Shown here piece by piece: positions 11,351 to 20,944 of a stretch of 64,000 nucleotides of DNA. The position numbers were made by a program, and so were the translations under genes. Source of the DNA: Anthracocystis setariae (lineage: Eukaryota > Basidiomycota > Ustilaginomycetes > Ustilaginales > Ustilaginaceae); contig CAKMXJ010000003.1 in assembly GCA_928724745.1 (NCBI GenBank), positions 1,240,001 to 1,304,000 of the forward strand. Reading direction: 5' to 3'. The notes under the pieces are model-generated. The model was given only the letters and a program-made list of their open reading frames with translations. It had not been told where the DNA came from and searched no databases. How positions within the stretch are numbered: position 1 is the first letter of the stretch; each line of letters begins with the position of its first letter.

Positions 11351-12024
11351 AAGCTCCAGAACCGTCCTGAGCCCATCTGAGTGTGCTCGTGAGGGAAAGT
11401 AAGATGGCAAGAACCTTGGAAGGCCTGGTGAAAGGGATAGGGTTGCAGCTGAGCAATCACAGCTTTTCGAGCGCCAAAAAGTGTTACTTTTGGCAAAATG
11501 TGGAGAAGCTCGCCGATCTTGCTCGTGTCGGAAGCCGATTCGGGGCGATTGGGGTGGCTCGAGCCAACCGCCCGAACAAACAGGCTTGGCAGGCCCGGGG
11601 AGGTGAAATTTCGACGCACGCGGTGGAAGCCAAGGTGGACACGCACTGCACCGATTGTGTGTGTGTCGCATCTATGCAATTTATGAATTGGCATCAACAC
11701 CACACAGCACAAAGCGGAGCAACCGAGACCTTCCAGATCGTGGGCGTGCGAGCGAGAGTCTGGGCTTTGGAAGCTTGCAAGCTTGCTTCTCTCCTTGCCA
11801 CCACATCCTCCTCAGCTATCACATCGAACTCGAGCCTAGCCTCAATCGACCGACAAGGTGGTAAATCGGATATTGCGCTTGAACTGAATCAACAAGCGGC
11901 TGATCCGACACCAGCATCAGCCGTAGCAATTCGGTCTCGATTCGCTTCACATCGCATCTTGGATCCCGTCCACAACCCATCGCTCTTCACAACAACAACA
12001 ACAACAAGAAACCCACCCTCCGAA
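11351..12024. other. Divergent promoter region, NBS1 and VHS-GAT gene
   Basis: 674 bp between two divergent starts. Upstream open frames of both genes run into each other here, but neither extension has family similarity, so I treat the stretch as 5' UTR and promoter. A short CAA repeat (11991..12007) precedes the plus-strand start. Confidence 0.6.
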
Positions 12025-13680
12025 ATGTACAATCACCACACGCAAGGTCGCTACGGATCCGGCTCTCGCTCCTCCGCAGCATCGGACCCTCCTCAAGGCG
12101 CCCTCGGAGCGCTTGCCGACTGGGCTGCCCGAAACCTCGATCCCGAAATGCAGTCCTCGCCCGTCTCCGTCTACGTAGAACGTTGCTGCCATCCCTCCCT
12201 CTCCCAACCCAACCTTGCTCTCAACCTCGAACTCGCCGACCATGTCAACCAGAAGAAGGCCAACACCCCGCGCGAAGCCGCGTTCGAAACCGTTCGCAAG
12301 ATCAACTCGCGCAACCCTCACGTCGGCATGCTTGGCTTGGCTCTGCTGGATATCTTGGTCAAGAATTGCGGCTATCCGTTGCATCTGCAGATCGCAACCA
12401 AGGAGTTCCTCAACGAGATGGTCAAGAGGTTCCCCGAACGTCCACCTGTGTTCCCGAGCCCTGTGCAGAGCAAGATCCTCGAACTCATCCACGAATGGAA
12501 GCTGACCCTTTGCGTCACCAGCAAACATAGGGAGGACTTGGTTCATATCAGGGATATGCATCGGCTGTTGACGTACAAGGGGTACAGATTCCCCACCGTC
12601 GATTCGAGGGCGGCGAGTGTGATGAACTCGGATAACAATCTCAAGTCGCCCGAGGAGCTCGAGGAGGAGGACCGTGCTGCCCAGGGCGCCAAACTGCAGG
12701 AACTCATCAGGAGGGGTACGCCAAAGGATCTGGCCCAGGCACAGGAGCTGATGAAGATTATGAGTGGAGCCGAGCCCGAGAACAAACCCGATTACACCAA
12801 ACAGACGAGGAGGGAGCTCGACAAGGTGCAGTCGCGCGCCATCCTGTTGAATGACATGCTCAACAATGCCAAGGAGGGGGAGAAGTTTGTCCAGGGCGAT
12901 GCGTACGATCAGATCGCAAGCCACTTGAGGAGTGTCCAGCCGCGTATTCAAAAGTGGATCGGCGATGTAGAGGAGAGCAACGATCCGGCGGGGTCGGACA
13001 ACATGGATAGGCTGTTGTTGGTCAACGATCTGATCAATCAGGTCGTGGAGAGGTACAAGCAGTTCACCAAGGGTAACTATCAGGCGCAAGCGCATATCGA
13101 TCCATCCATCGATCCCAGTAAAGGCGGAGCAGATGCTGTGCCCACGGCCAAGATCTCGGACCTGATCAGCTTTGACGATGAGTCGAGTCAGCCGACTGCG
13201 GGGTCGGGCTCGACTGCAGCTGGTTCTTCGAACATCATGGATGATTTTGCTTCGCTCACTTTCGATGATGCGCCCGCCGCTAAGGGCCCCGCCGTCGCTG
13301 CTGCTGCTGCTGCTGATGATGCGACGACGACTGGGTTAGGCGGCTTGCCCGCCGATCTGTTCTCGAACGACAACGGCTCGTCCACCCCGCGTTCAAGCTC
13401 CGCAGCCAACCCAGCCTCTGGTCTCGGCAATTGGGGCGCGCTCCAACTGCCAACCACCGCCACATCAACTTCCACATCACCGCGTATACCTCAAACCAGC
13501 GGCGGTGCCGCTCCTCAATCCTCATCAACAACCTCAGCGCCAAGCTTGATCAGCTTGCCTCCACTGACGCCCAACACGGCCTCCAAGACTAATGGTCAGA
13601 AACCACCGGCGCAGCAGCAGCAGCAGCAGCAGAAGAGCAGCAAGGATCCGTTTGCTGACCTCGATGCTATGTTCAAGTAA
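12025..13680 (+). CDS. VHS-GAT domain protein, GGA/TOM1-like sorting adaptor
   Basis: A 551-residue protein. The VHS domain spans about 45-190 (NLALNLELADHVN, MLGLALLDILVKNCG, EWKLTLC) and the GAT domain about 220-345 (LQELIRRGTPKDLAQAQELM, then a long helix RRELDKVQSRAILLNDML). These modules bind acidic-dileucine cargo, Arf-GTP and ubiquitin at the trans-Golgi network and endosomes. The block ELIRRGTP..L..AQELMKIM is especially like fungal GGA proteins. The C-terminal third is low complexity (Ala, Ser, Gln runs) with LISFDDE, a clathrin-box-like element, and ends DPFADLDAMFK. I see no GAE (gamma-ear) domain, so the architecture is closer to TOM1. The start has purine context (CGAAATG) and lies just after a CAA-rich leader. 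It is convergent with UBA2, with an 82-bp gap. Confidence 0.85.
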   Translation: MYNHHTQGRYGSGSRSSAASDPPQGALGALADWAARNLDPEMQSSPVSVYVERCCHPSLSQPNLALNLELADHVNQKKANTPREAAFETVRKINSRNPHVGMLGLALLDILVKNCGYPLHLQIATKEFLNEMVKRFPERPPVFPSPVQSKILELIHEWKLTLCVTSKHREDLVHIRDMHRLLTYKGYRFPTVDSRAASVMNSDNNLKSPEELEEEDRAAQGAKLQELIRRGTPKDLAQAQELMKIMSGAEPENKPDYTKQTRRELDKVQSRAILLNDMLNNAKEGEKFVQGDAYDQIASHLRSVQPRIQKWIGDVEESNDPAGSDNMDRLLLVNDLINQVVERYKQFTKGNYQAQAHIDPSIDPSKGGADAVPTAKISDLISFDDESSQPTAGSGSTAAGSSNIMDDFASLTFDDAPAAKGPAVAAAAAADDATTTGLGGLPADLFSNDNGSSTPRSSSAANPASGLGNWGALQLPTTATSTSTSPRIPQTSGGAAPQSSSTTSAPSLISLPPLTPNTASKTNGQKPPAQQQQQQQKSSKDPFADLDAMFK

Positions 13681-13762
13681 AGTTAAGAAGAATGTTGAAT
13701 TTCATGTTGATGGTTCAATTTATCGAGGTTGGGAGTTGCGAATGGGTGGGTTGGTGTGGAGG

Positions 13763-15730
13763 TTAGTCGAGTTGGATGGGGGTTTGTGAATTTGAGCCGT
13801 TTTGGTGGTGTGGTGTTGGGGAGGAGGGTTTGAGTTTTTTTTGTGGTGGAGAAGGAGGGGTAAGGGTGTTTGAAGTTGATGGGTGCGGGCGTTTCTTGAC
13901 TGCAGCTTGGGTGTCTAGGAGGATGGGGTGATCATCATCTTGATCGCTATCCGAGTCGGACGTGGATGATTTTGTTGGACGTTTCTTCAACTTTCCAACA
14001 TGAGAGGTGAGGATGCGAATTTTATCATGGCCACTCTCAGCGATGATGATATTGACCGCCTGAAACTGCATGTCCTCATCAGTAATCGTCAACATCGTGC
14101 CATCCTGCAACCCCAACTGATGCAAACTCTTATCCAGATTATCGTCAAAGTCCGGATCCGCCAGAATCTTCTGCCCATTATACACAACCAACTCCTCCTC
14201 CTCCCACTCCAACACCTTGCCAACACTCTGCACAAGCTCATCCAACGTCACGTCTGTCAAACTAGCCACCTCAACAGCAATGTACATGTCCTGACATACG
14301 CCGCAGTGTTGGTTCGGCTCGCTCGGCTCACAACTGCTAAGCTTATTCATACCCGAGTTGAGCAGGTATGCACAACGCGTTTTGGCCCATTGTCCGTTGA
14401 GCACATGCAACGCCTGCAGCACGAGCAGACCCGAGATGATGGCATTCGTCGATGCAATCGCAGGGATGATGTTGCCCGCCATCTGTTTGACGTCGAACCG
14501 CGTCTTCCGCTCGATCTTGTACACGATGGAGCGCAAGTTGGAGGACGCAGTAACAAAGTCGAGTGCATCGTCGTCGTCCTTGTCAAATGAAAGCGGGTTG
14601 GAAAGGTCCACGACAGCACGCAGGGCGAGACAAGTGAGACTCGACAGGAAGAGCTCGACATTGTCATGTAGACTGAGACTCTGCTGGTCCTTCAATGTTG
14701 ACGTGTTGGAAGTCTCTGCAGAATTCGTGGCTGCAGGAGAGGCAGATTCGGACGACGATGAGGTTCCGTTGCTTTCGACAGCAGAGACGCCATTGATAGC
14801 GTCCTGGAAAACGAGCGGAGTGGGTTTGACGGGACGGTGGGTCCACATCTCCTCCATACCCAACAGACGCTCGATATCATGCTTGTAGACCTTGTTAAAG
14901 ATCCTCTCTGCGACTGTGCGGACTGCGTTGTGAGAACCTTGCTGGGCGGCCTTGACCAGCGAAGCTCGGATGTCGCGCATCTCGCGCGCCTCTTTTCGAA
15001 GACTATCGATCTCCTTGGCATCTTCGCCGTCGGCAATCGCCTTGTCGAGTTCGGCATCCTCGGTTTCGTCGTCTTCTCCAAAGAGTTGGACAAAGAGCCA
15101 GCTCTTGGCCCACACAATGCAGTGGATCGGCGCCGAGGGTGTAGAGCGAATGGTGCAAACAGGGAAGCTCTTTGGCGTCTCCTTGGTCGTGCAGTCGTAG
15201 CACGCTGTAACTCCACCCTTGATGGGCTGGACCTGACCTAAAAAGCCGGTGGTGCCGCTTTCGATGAGAGGAACGTCGGCAGCAAGGCACATCTTGTTGA
15301 CCCATCGTCGTGCATCGAGGTTGTCGAGTGCATTCATGACGAGGTCGAAGCCTTGAAAGTAAGCGACACCGAAGCGTGGCTCCTTGATATTGGCATGATG
15401 AGCTACAATGTTGACGTGCGGGTTGAACGAGGTTGCAGTCTGCTTGGCAACGATGGACTTGGGCTTCTTGATGTGCTGTTTCTGGAAGAGAAACTGTCGG
15501 TTGAGATTGGAAAGATCGATCGTGTCGAGATCAATGACTTCGACATTGCCAAAGCCAGTCAAGGCGAGATTCTTGAGCAACTCGCAACCGATGCCTCCTG
15601 CACCAACTACGAGGATTCTGGCTGTATTGATGCGTTGGAACGTGTCTTGGCCGAGGATGGTGCGTGCAAGAGCATAACGTGCTGGTTGGGTGTTCCCGTT
15701 CAGGGTTGAGGAGGATGCGACTGCTGCCAT
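13763..15730 (-). CDS. UBA2: SUMO-activating enzyme E1 catalytic subunit
   Basis: Catalytic half of the nuclear heterodimeric SUMO E1 (with Aos1), which adenylates SUMO and carries it as a thioester before transfer to Ubc9. The protein is 655 aa, close to the family's usual 640. The N-terminal adenylation fold has GAGGIGCE at 43-50 and DLDTIDLSNLNRQFLF at 67-82. The catalytic cysteine is Cys192 in FPVCTIRSTP. Zinc-binding pairs are CYDC (177, 180) and the later CGVC. A ubiquitin-like fold domain follows (LVVYNGQKILADPDFDDNL). The C-terminus carries a basic patch, KKRPHP...PPQKKLKP, that looks like a nuclear localisation signal. All key residues are present; no intron is needed. Confidence 0.97.
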   Translation of the reverse strand: MAAVASSSTLNGNTQPARYALARTILGQDTFQRINTARILVVGAGGIGCELLKNLALTGFGNVEVIDLDTIDLSNLNRQFLFQKQHIKKPKSIVAKQTATSFNPHVNIVAHHANIKEPRFGVAYFQGFDLVMNALDNLDARRWVNKMCLAADVPLIESGTTGFLGQVQPIKGGVTACYDCTTKETPKSFPVCTIRSTPSAPIHCIVWAKSWLFVQLFGEDDETEDAELDKAIADGEDAKEIDSLRKEAREMRDIRASLVKAAQQGSHNAVRTVAERIFNKVYKHDIERLLGMEEMWTHRPVKPTPLVFQDAINGVSAVESNGTSSSSESASPAATNSAETSNTSTLKDQQSLSLHDNVELFLSSLTCLALRAVVDLSNPLSFDKDDDDALDFVTASSNLRSIVYKIERKTRFDVKQMAGNIIPAIASTNAIISGLLVLQALHVLNGQWAKTRCAYLLNSGMNKLSSCEPSEPNQHCGVCQDMYIAVEVASLTDVTLDELVQSVGKVLEWEEEELVVYNGQKILADPDFDDNLDKSLHQLGLQDGTMLTITDEDMQFQAVNIIIAESGHDKIRILTSHVGKLKKRPTKSSTSDSDSDQDDDHPILLDTQAAVKKRPHPSTSNTLTPPSPPQKKLKPSSPTPHHQNGSNSQTPIQLD

Positions 15731-16221
15731 AGCTAGATGACACAGTGCGCAGCGAGATCGTGGAAACCGGCGAAGATGATGTGGTGGAGGAAGCGGAAGA
15801 GGTTAGGACTAGGCTCGTGCGAACAAGGACCAAGATGGTTGGGTGGCACGCGATTGCGGAAAAGGGCGTTGGAAGAAATGCGCTTTGTCCGAAACCAAAG
15901 TCGCATTACAGTAATTCGAAATGGGCACTTGACTACAGTAAGTAGTTTAGGTGACAATTGAAATTCATTTTGCGAGCAGTGTGCTCGTTGGGCGGAGACA
16001 CAAGTGGAGGCCGTTCAGAGAACGTTGGCTGAGTTGATGTTTGCAACAAAGCTTTTCGACCAGCATCTCGTAACAGGTTGTGCTTAGGTGCAGCATGCTC
16101 AGAATCAACTTTGTTCCTAGCGGCCATATCAACGTACAAGCTTGATCATACAGGAAGGAAAGGGTATCTCGGCATTACCAATCTGGACGGACCTTGGCAA
16201 CGTGTGATCTGCAGTCTCTTT
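15731..16221. other. Intergenic between UBA2 start and ALY/Yra1 3' end
   Basis: 491 bp on the upstream side of UBA2 and the 3' flank of the RNA-binding gene. I see no gene or distinctive element. Confidence 0.6.
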
Positions 16222-17354
16222 CTAGGCCATTTCCACATCCTGCGCAGCCACAGTCGTCGGGAGAGGTGGTGCCTCGCTCGCATCAGCAGCGGCCCTGGAG
16301 GGAGTGTTCATGAAAGCTTCGAGCTCGGCATCCAGATCAGCTGCAGTAACAGGCTTTCGCTTTTCGCGCTTGGCAGGCGCATTGCGGTTGCGTGCTCCTA
16401 CCAGCTTGCCTCCCGCTGAACGGTTAGCGTCGCGCTGGCCGTTCCGACTCGTGTTGCGAACGGGCCCAAGTCGATCAGCGAAGCTATTTGCACCGCCCAA
16501 TCCCCCAGCAGCATCATCGCTAATTGAAATCGTACGTGACCAGGAGCAAGGTGGAAGAGAGTCAGTATGAGTTGGATGTTGTGGAATGTGCTCGGATCGT
16601 TAGACTCACCCATCCAGTCTGGAAGAAAGGTCGAAGCGGGACAAGAGCGAGCGCTGAGCAGCCGCCTGAGCATCTTTTGATCGGTCTGCACGCATCTCCT
16701 GAGTGATGCTAATGACCTGACCTTTGGCTTTGGCTCCATCGTACTCCAGCTTGGCCTGTAGCGCATGGTTCGGATTGTCGTAGATCACGACTGCGCGGCC
16801 AGTCGATCGGTCGTTGCGATCATACTGCAGCGTTGTACGAGGAGGAGAGTTGTGGAGAAACGATTAGTTGGAAGCTCTACAACGCTCAGAGCAAGTAGGG
16901 TGTAGGTCATCTTACCTTGATATAGGATTTGGTGACGGGTCCGATCTGCTCGAACAAATCCATGAGGTCGCGTTCCGAGACGTCGTAATGCAAGTTCTCA
17001 ATGGTCAGCTTGCCGGTAGGCATGACTTGATTGACTTCAGTCTTGTCCTGTGGGAAGAACAGCGGCGCACGAGATGATGCGTTACGGGGACCACGGCGGG
17101 GTGCTCCTTGCTGTTGGTATCGGTCATGCTTCCATTGAGCGTCGCTGTCTGCTCTGGATGAGTGCTGCATCGTGAATCGAGGACAGGACGACGAGAAGGG
17201 TTGGATCGATTTATGTTAGTGCTAATTCAAGCTCAAGACGGTAGGCGGAGCAAGCTGTTGACTTTTAACCTACGCTGTAAGGCGAGTTTCGGCTGGAAGC
17301 GCCGGACCTTCGCGAGGTGGATGGGTCGGAGAGAGGTTGGTCGAGACGATCCAT
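16222..17354 (-). CDS. YRA1: ALY/REF-type mRNA export factor (Yra1 homologue)
   Basis: Nuclear adaptor that links spliced mRNA and the TREX/UAP56 machinery to the export receptor. Four exons: 17274..17354, 16916..17164, 16610..16824 and 16222..16519, with donors GTAGGT, GTAAGA and GTGAGT and acceptors GCAG, GCAG and TTAG. The spliced product is 280 aa. One RRM spans about 77-155, with RNP2 LTIENL and an RNP1-like STGRAVVIYD; exon 3 starts exactly at the YDRNDRSTG strand. Flanks are Arg/Gly-rich (RRGPRN, later GARNRNAPAKREKRKP). The C-terminal element TAADLDAELEAFM matches the UAP56-binding C-box of REF proteins. The N-terminus MDRLDQPLSD is only a weak match to the REF N-box. Introns of about 90-110 bp are unusually frequent for this window. 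Confidence 0.9.
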
Positions 17355-17358
17355 CTTG

Positions 17359-17382
17359 CACTGCACTGTACTGTATTGTACG
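17359..17382. repeat. Pentamer CAGTG/CAGTA cluster in the YRA1 leader
   Basis: Interleaved five-base units (GCACT, GTACT, GTATT on the plus strand) lie directly before the YRA1 start codon. This is one member of a family seen at many intergenic sites in the window. Confidence 0.7.
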
Positions 17383-18221
17383 GAAGTAGCCTGTGACAAA
17401 GTCAAGAGGTTGTGGTGTAGGTTTTAGAAAGAGGAGCTCTAGTGGCGTTAGGCAATGGCAGAGCAAGAGCAAGACGCAAGAATCGGACGCGCCGACGTAC
17501 AAAGGCAGCTGAGCGGCAGTGTTGGACCCTGCGTGGCCGTGTCGTCGCGATTGGCTGCACCTTGCTCGGGAAGAGCCAGATCTGTTAGGCCTGACTTTTT
17601 CACAATCTCAAGAAAACTGCTCACTCGTGCGGAATTGTATCGACTGGTACCTACCGTTGCTGACCTGTGCGTTTCATGATGTACGGTCCTGGGGCTAGTA
17701 GCTGACTAGTGGCCGATAATTCGATTCAGGATCGATATGAATACGCTCACATGCACCTTGTGGCAATGTCACAACCGTTTTAGCGTGTAGAGCAAGGGAT
17801 GCCGTACACTGAAGAAGAAAGAAAAGGCACGTAAGCAATGAAAGGTGTCAGGCCAATACACAGTAGTAAAGCAACACACGAGAGACGCTGAAGATCAGAG
17901 TGTGCTTTTGGCACGGTCGAGAGCATCGGGTTACACACGTGAGACTGAGCAGCGACTCTTTGTTCGCTTTCATGCGTTGCCGGGTCAGCGGAGGAGAGGG
18001 ATTTAGGTGATTAGTACATGCATCCACCTGCTCGAGTAGAGTTGTTCTTTTGTTGGCATTTTTCCCATTCAACCGGCATAACAAATTTGTCGAGACTGCA
18101 GCGAACAAGAGTTGAGATTTTCAAATTCTCTTTCTCAAAACGACAGCCGATGATGTAGTTGGAGGAACAAAACAAAATCCATTATTTCAATTCACTTCCT
18201 CTGCACAGTCCAGAGCTCCTA

Positions 18222-18222
<1 letters not shown>

Positions 18223-18262
<40 letters not shown>
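18223..18262 (+). repeat. 40-nt poly(A) tract
   Basis: An uninterrupted run of 40 A, upstream of the SPE2 leader. There is no open frame or element remnant beside it and no visible target-site duplication. Confidence 0.95.
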
Positions 18263-18265
<3 letters not shown>

Positions 18266-18726
18266 CAGTACAGTTCTAGTTTTGCGAGATTTATTTAGGA
18301 GGTGAATGGTGGATGTGCGGCGTGTGTTTCTTCGCTCGCCAAACTGAAGCCCCGCCTGCCTTCACACACACACACACACTGTGGCTCGCTTGGCAAGAGC
18401 AAGAAAAAAGAAGAAAAGTCTCCAGCGTCGGCAGACCTGGGTTCCCTCCTCCTCCTTTCCCTCTCTTCCTCACCATCGCATCCCATTGCCCTTCACCTCC
18501 ATCTCTTACTTTGACTCGTCACTCGTACAAGCAACTCAGGGCTTATACCACCTCGTTGTCTTCAAGTCAATACTCATCGCTGCGAGAAGGACCTTCTGTC
18601 TCCTTCTTCACTTCCAGCTTGAATCCCGATCTCAATCTCGCCCACAGCCGGCACCCAATCCTCTGCCTCCTGCAACACAGGAGCTAGCAACCCTGTTGGA
18701 CTTCATCCTCACCTCGTCTTTCTTCC

Positions 18727-19002
18727 ATGCCGTCAGACGATTCAGACGATAGTAGTGGTAATAATCGTTTTTGCATAACAAGACCTCTTTCGTCTTCCAC
18801 CCACTTCTCTACTCTGCTCACCTCGTCCGTGCAGCTCTCCTCCTCGATCCAATCCATCCTCCTTCCCCTCCCCAAAGCTCCTGATCCGCCTCCCACGTCG
18901 TCCAGCCTCGCGCACATTCAATCCTCCCTAAGACTGCCTTACTCCACCTCTCTCAACCTTCTCAACTCCGCCCCCCTCTACCTCCACCACCAACCACGAT
19001 GA
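18727..19002 (+). promoter_or_regulatory. Upstream ORF (91 codons) overlapping the SPE2 start
   Basis: An ATG at 18727 opens a 91-codon frame starting MPSDDSDDSSGNN. It ends at a TGA that overlaps the main ATG as ATGA (18999..19002). If it is in the transcript, ribosomes reading it would finish on the main start codon. AdoMet decarboxylase mRNAs in animals and plants carry regulatory upstream ORFs that respond to polyamines, so a control role is plausible. Whether transcription starts upstream of 18727, or an intron removes this part, is not visible. Confidence 0.45.
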
Positions 19003-20690
19003 CACCCGCCATCGACCTCGAAGCTACTGCTAACCGTATCGACTCCTACTCTGCTGACTACCATCTGCAGCAGCACCACAAATTCCACCACAAAGATACC
19101 GCCGACCTTCTCATGGAAGCCAAGGAGGCTCAGCGCATCAAATCCCTCGAGATCATTGATGCTCGCGCCGAATTGTTGCGCACCAAGTTCAACGACGATG
19201 CCTCCAGCATCACCACTGCCGTCGACTCCAACTCTGGAACCCTCGAAAAGGTACACGAAGACTATCACGACCCTTGCGGCCCCTTTGAAGGTCCAGAGAA
19301 GCTGCTAGAGCTCTGGTTCGCCGAAGATCCCGCCGATGTCAGCGCTTGTCGATGGGATGGCCCCGACGCCCGACCCAACCACTTTGGTCTTCGCTCCGTC
19401 CCTCGACATGTCTGGGAATCCATGCTCGACATTGTCAAGTGCAAGGTCCTCAGCGTCATCAACAGCTCCCACGTTGACGCCTACCTCTTGAGCGAGTCTT
19501 CCATGTTTGTCTTTCCCCACAAACTCATCCTCAAGACTTGCGGGACCACCACCTTGCTTCTTGGCCTTCAGAAGCTTCTGTCCATCGCTGCCAAGGCCCT
19601 TGCCAACCTCCACACCTCGGCTGCTTTCGTCAAGCTCTCTGCTGTCGAATCCAACGGCATCGGCGCCGATGCCAAGTCGGACGACGAAAACGACACCGAC
19701 GAGGCTTCCACCGCCCTCTCCGATTCGAGCTTCTTCCAAGAACGTCAGCTAGGCTCGATCGTCAAGCATGCTTTTTACAGCCGAAAGAGCTTCATGTTCC
19801 CCGAGCGTCAAAAGGGCCCTCACCGTGATTGGATGCTCGAAGTGGCCGTGCTCGACCGTTTCTTCGACTATGGATCCGCCTACACCGTCGGCAAGATGAA
19901 CGGCGATCACTGGTTGCTCTGGATGGGCTGCGAGGGCGCCCGTGAGGCTGATCATCCTGTCGCTTCCCGCAACCCCACTGTTGAGCGCCCTCTGGCTCTC
20001 CCCGCCCCCTGCGTCGAGGACCAGACTCTGGAGATCCTCATGACCCACCTCTCGTCCGCCTCGTGCGCTCGCTACGTTTTCGACGATGCACTCCCGCACC
20101 CGACCAATGCCGAGTGCTTCCCCAACAAGCAATTCGACGCTGCCGAAGCCGTGGCGCCCAGCTCGCTCGACAAGGGTCACGCTCTCGGCCTTGCACTCTC
20201 GAACCAACTCGGCCTGACAGACCTGTTCCCCGAGACCGAGCTGGATGCATTTGCGTTTGAGCCTTGTGGATACTCGGCCAATGCTGTTATGCCTAGGGGC
20301 GGCAAGAACGACCAGGCAGGCTACTGGACGATCCACGTCACTCCCGAGGAGGATTCGTCGTACGCGTCATTCGAGACCAACGTCGCGCTTTGCTCCAACG
20401 CTCCCGCTTCCGAGGCCCAGGGTACGCTGAGTCTCCCCACCAATCTACCCACGTTGGTCAGGAGGGTGGTGGACATTTTTGAGCCAGGCAAGATGTCGGT
20501 CACCCTGTTCGTCAGCACTTCGGAGGAGCAGGAGAAAGGCGACATGGAGGCAGGTAAGGCGTCGCTGTCCAACGAGGACATCCTGCATGCGCTCTCCATC
20601 AAGGGCTACAAGAGGACCGATCGAATCGCCTACGAGTTTGAAAGGTACAACCTCGTCTTTGTCTCGTTTGAGAAGCGTCGCTCTCACTGA
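18999..20690 (+). CDS. SPE2: S-adenosylmethionine decarboxylase proenzyme
   Basis: Makes decarboxylated AdoMet, the aminopropyl donor for spermidine and spermine. The proenzyme is 563 aa. The self-cleavage site is in LLSESSMFV: cleavage between Glu166 and Ser167 would give the pyruvoyl group. The proton-donor cysteine is in KTCGTT (Cys181). The substrate and processing glutamates lie in FEGPEKLLELWF (Glu97, Glu100), and the late His is in YWTIHVTPEED. Compared with the human enzyme (334 aa), there is an extra N-terminal segment of about 90 residues before FEGPEKL and an acidic insert around 225-235 (DDENDTDEAS). The start follows CAACCACG and is the first in-frame ATG. It is convergent with the GGGF-repeat gene. 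Confidence 0.96.
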   Translation: MTPAIDLEATANRIDSYSADYHLQQHHKFHHKDTADLLMEAKEAQRIKSLEIIDARAELLRTKFNDDASSITTAVDSNSGTLEKVHEDYHDPCGPFEGPEKLLELWFAEDPADVSACRWDGPDARPNHFGLRSVPRHVWESMLDIVKCKVLSVINSSHVDAYLLSESSMFVFPHKLILKTCGTTTLLLGLQKLLSIAAKALANLHTSAAFVKLSAVESNGIGADAKSDDENDTDEASTALSDSSFFQERQLGSIVKHAFYSRKSFMFPERQKGPHRDWMLEVAVLDRFFDYGSAYTVGKMNGDHWLLWMGCEGAREADHPVASRNPTVERPLALPAPCVEDQTLEILMTHLSSASCARYVFDDALPHPTNAECFPNKQFDAAEAVAPSSLDKGHALGLALSNQLGLTDLFPETELDAFAFEPCGYSANAVMPRGGKNDQAGYWTIHVTPEEDSSYASFETNVALCSNAPASEAQGTLSLPTNLPTLVRRVVDIFEPGKMSVTLFVSTSEEQEKGDMEAGKASLSNEDILHALSIKGYKRTDRIAYEFERYNLVFVSFEKRRSH

Positions 20691-20944
20691 GGAGGACGCA
20701 TATAGTTTCAACCGATGCCGTGTTCTGGTCCCGGTCTGGTCTCGGCCTTTTTCATTTATTTATTTTTTGCTTCAAGTTTCGCTGATTATCGGCTATCTCG
20801 AGTCGATTCTTGTGCTCCGGATTCTTCGGCCCTACCTGGCACGGTTCGACATGTCTCTAAATTGGATCCTTTTCAAGGTACCTGTTTGCTGAAATTCCGT
20901 ATGAAACTGTGTGCTGTGGGGGTTATAGTGGTGAGAAAATCAGA

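Larger units (their letters stand above)
17355..18998. other. 1.6-kb divergent intergenic region, YRA1 and SPE2
   Basis: It holds the YRA1 promoter with a CAGTA/CAGTG pentamer cluster (17359..17382), a 40-nt A-tract (18223..18262) followed by another CAGTACAGT copy (18265..18273), and a C/T-rich leader from about 18400 to 18998 that is probably the SPE2 promoter and 5' UTR, including an upstream ORF. No other gene is evident. Confidence 0.6.

Noticed and set aside
11383..11671. Overlap between the upward extensions of the NBS1 and VHS-GAT frames
   Set aside because: The extended residues of both frames lack family similarity. The family-like starts are at 11350 and 12025, so the overlap is not real.
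11947..13095. 382-codon minus-strand frame opposite the VHS-GAT gene
   Set aside because: It is antisense to conserved VHS and GAT codons and has no domain of its own.
18223..18262. Poly(A) tract as the tail of a retrotransposed element
   Set aside because: No coding remnant, no target-site duplication and no internal promoter boxes beside it; similar T-tracts occur at other intergenic sites.
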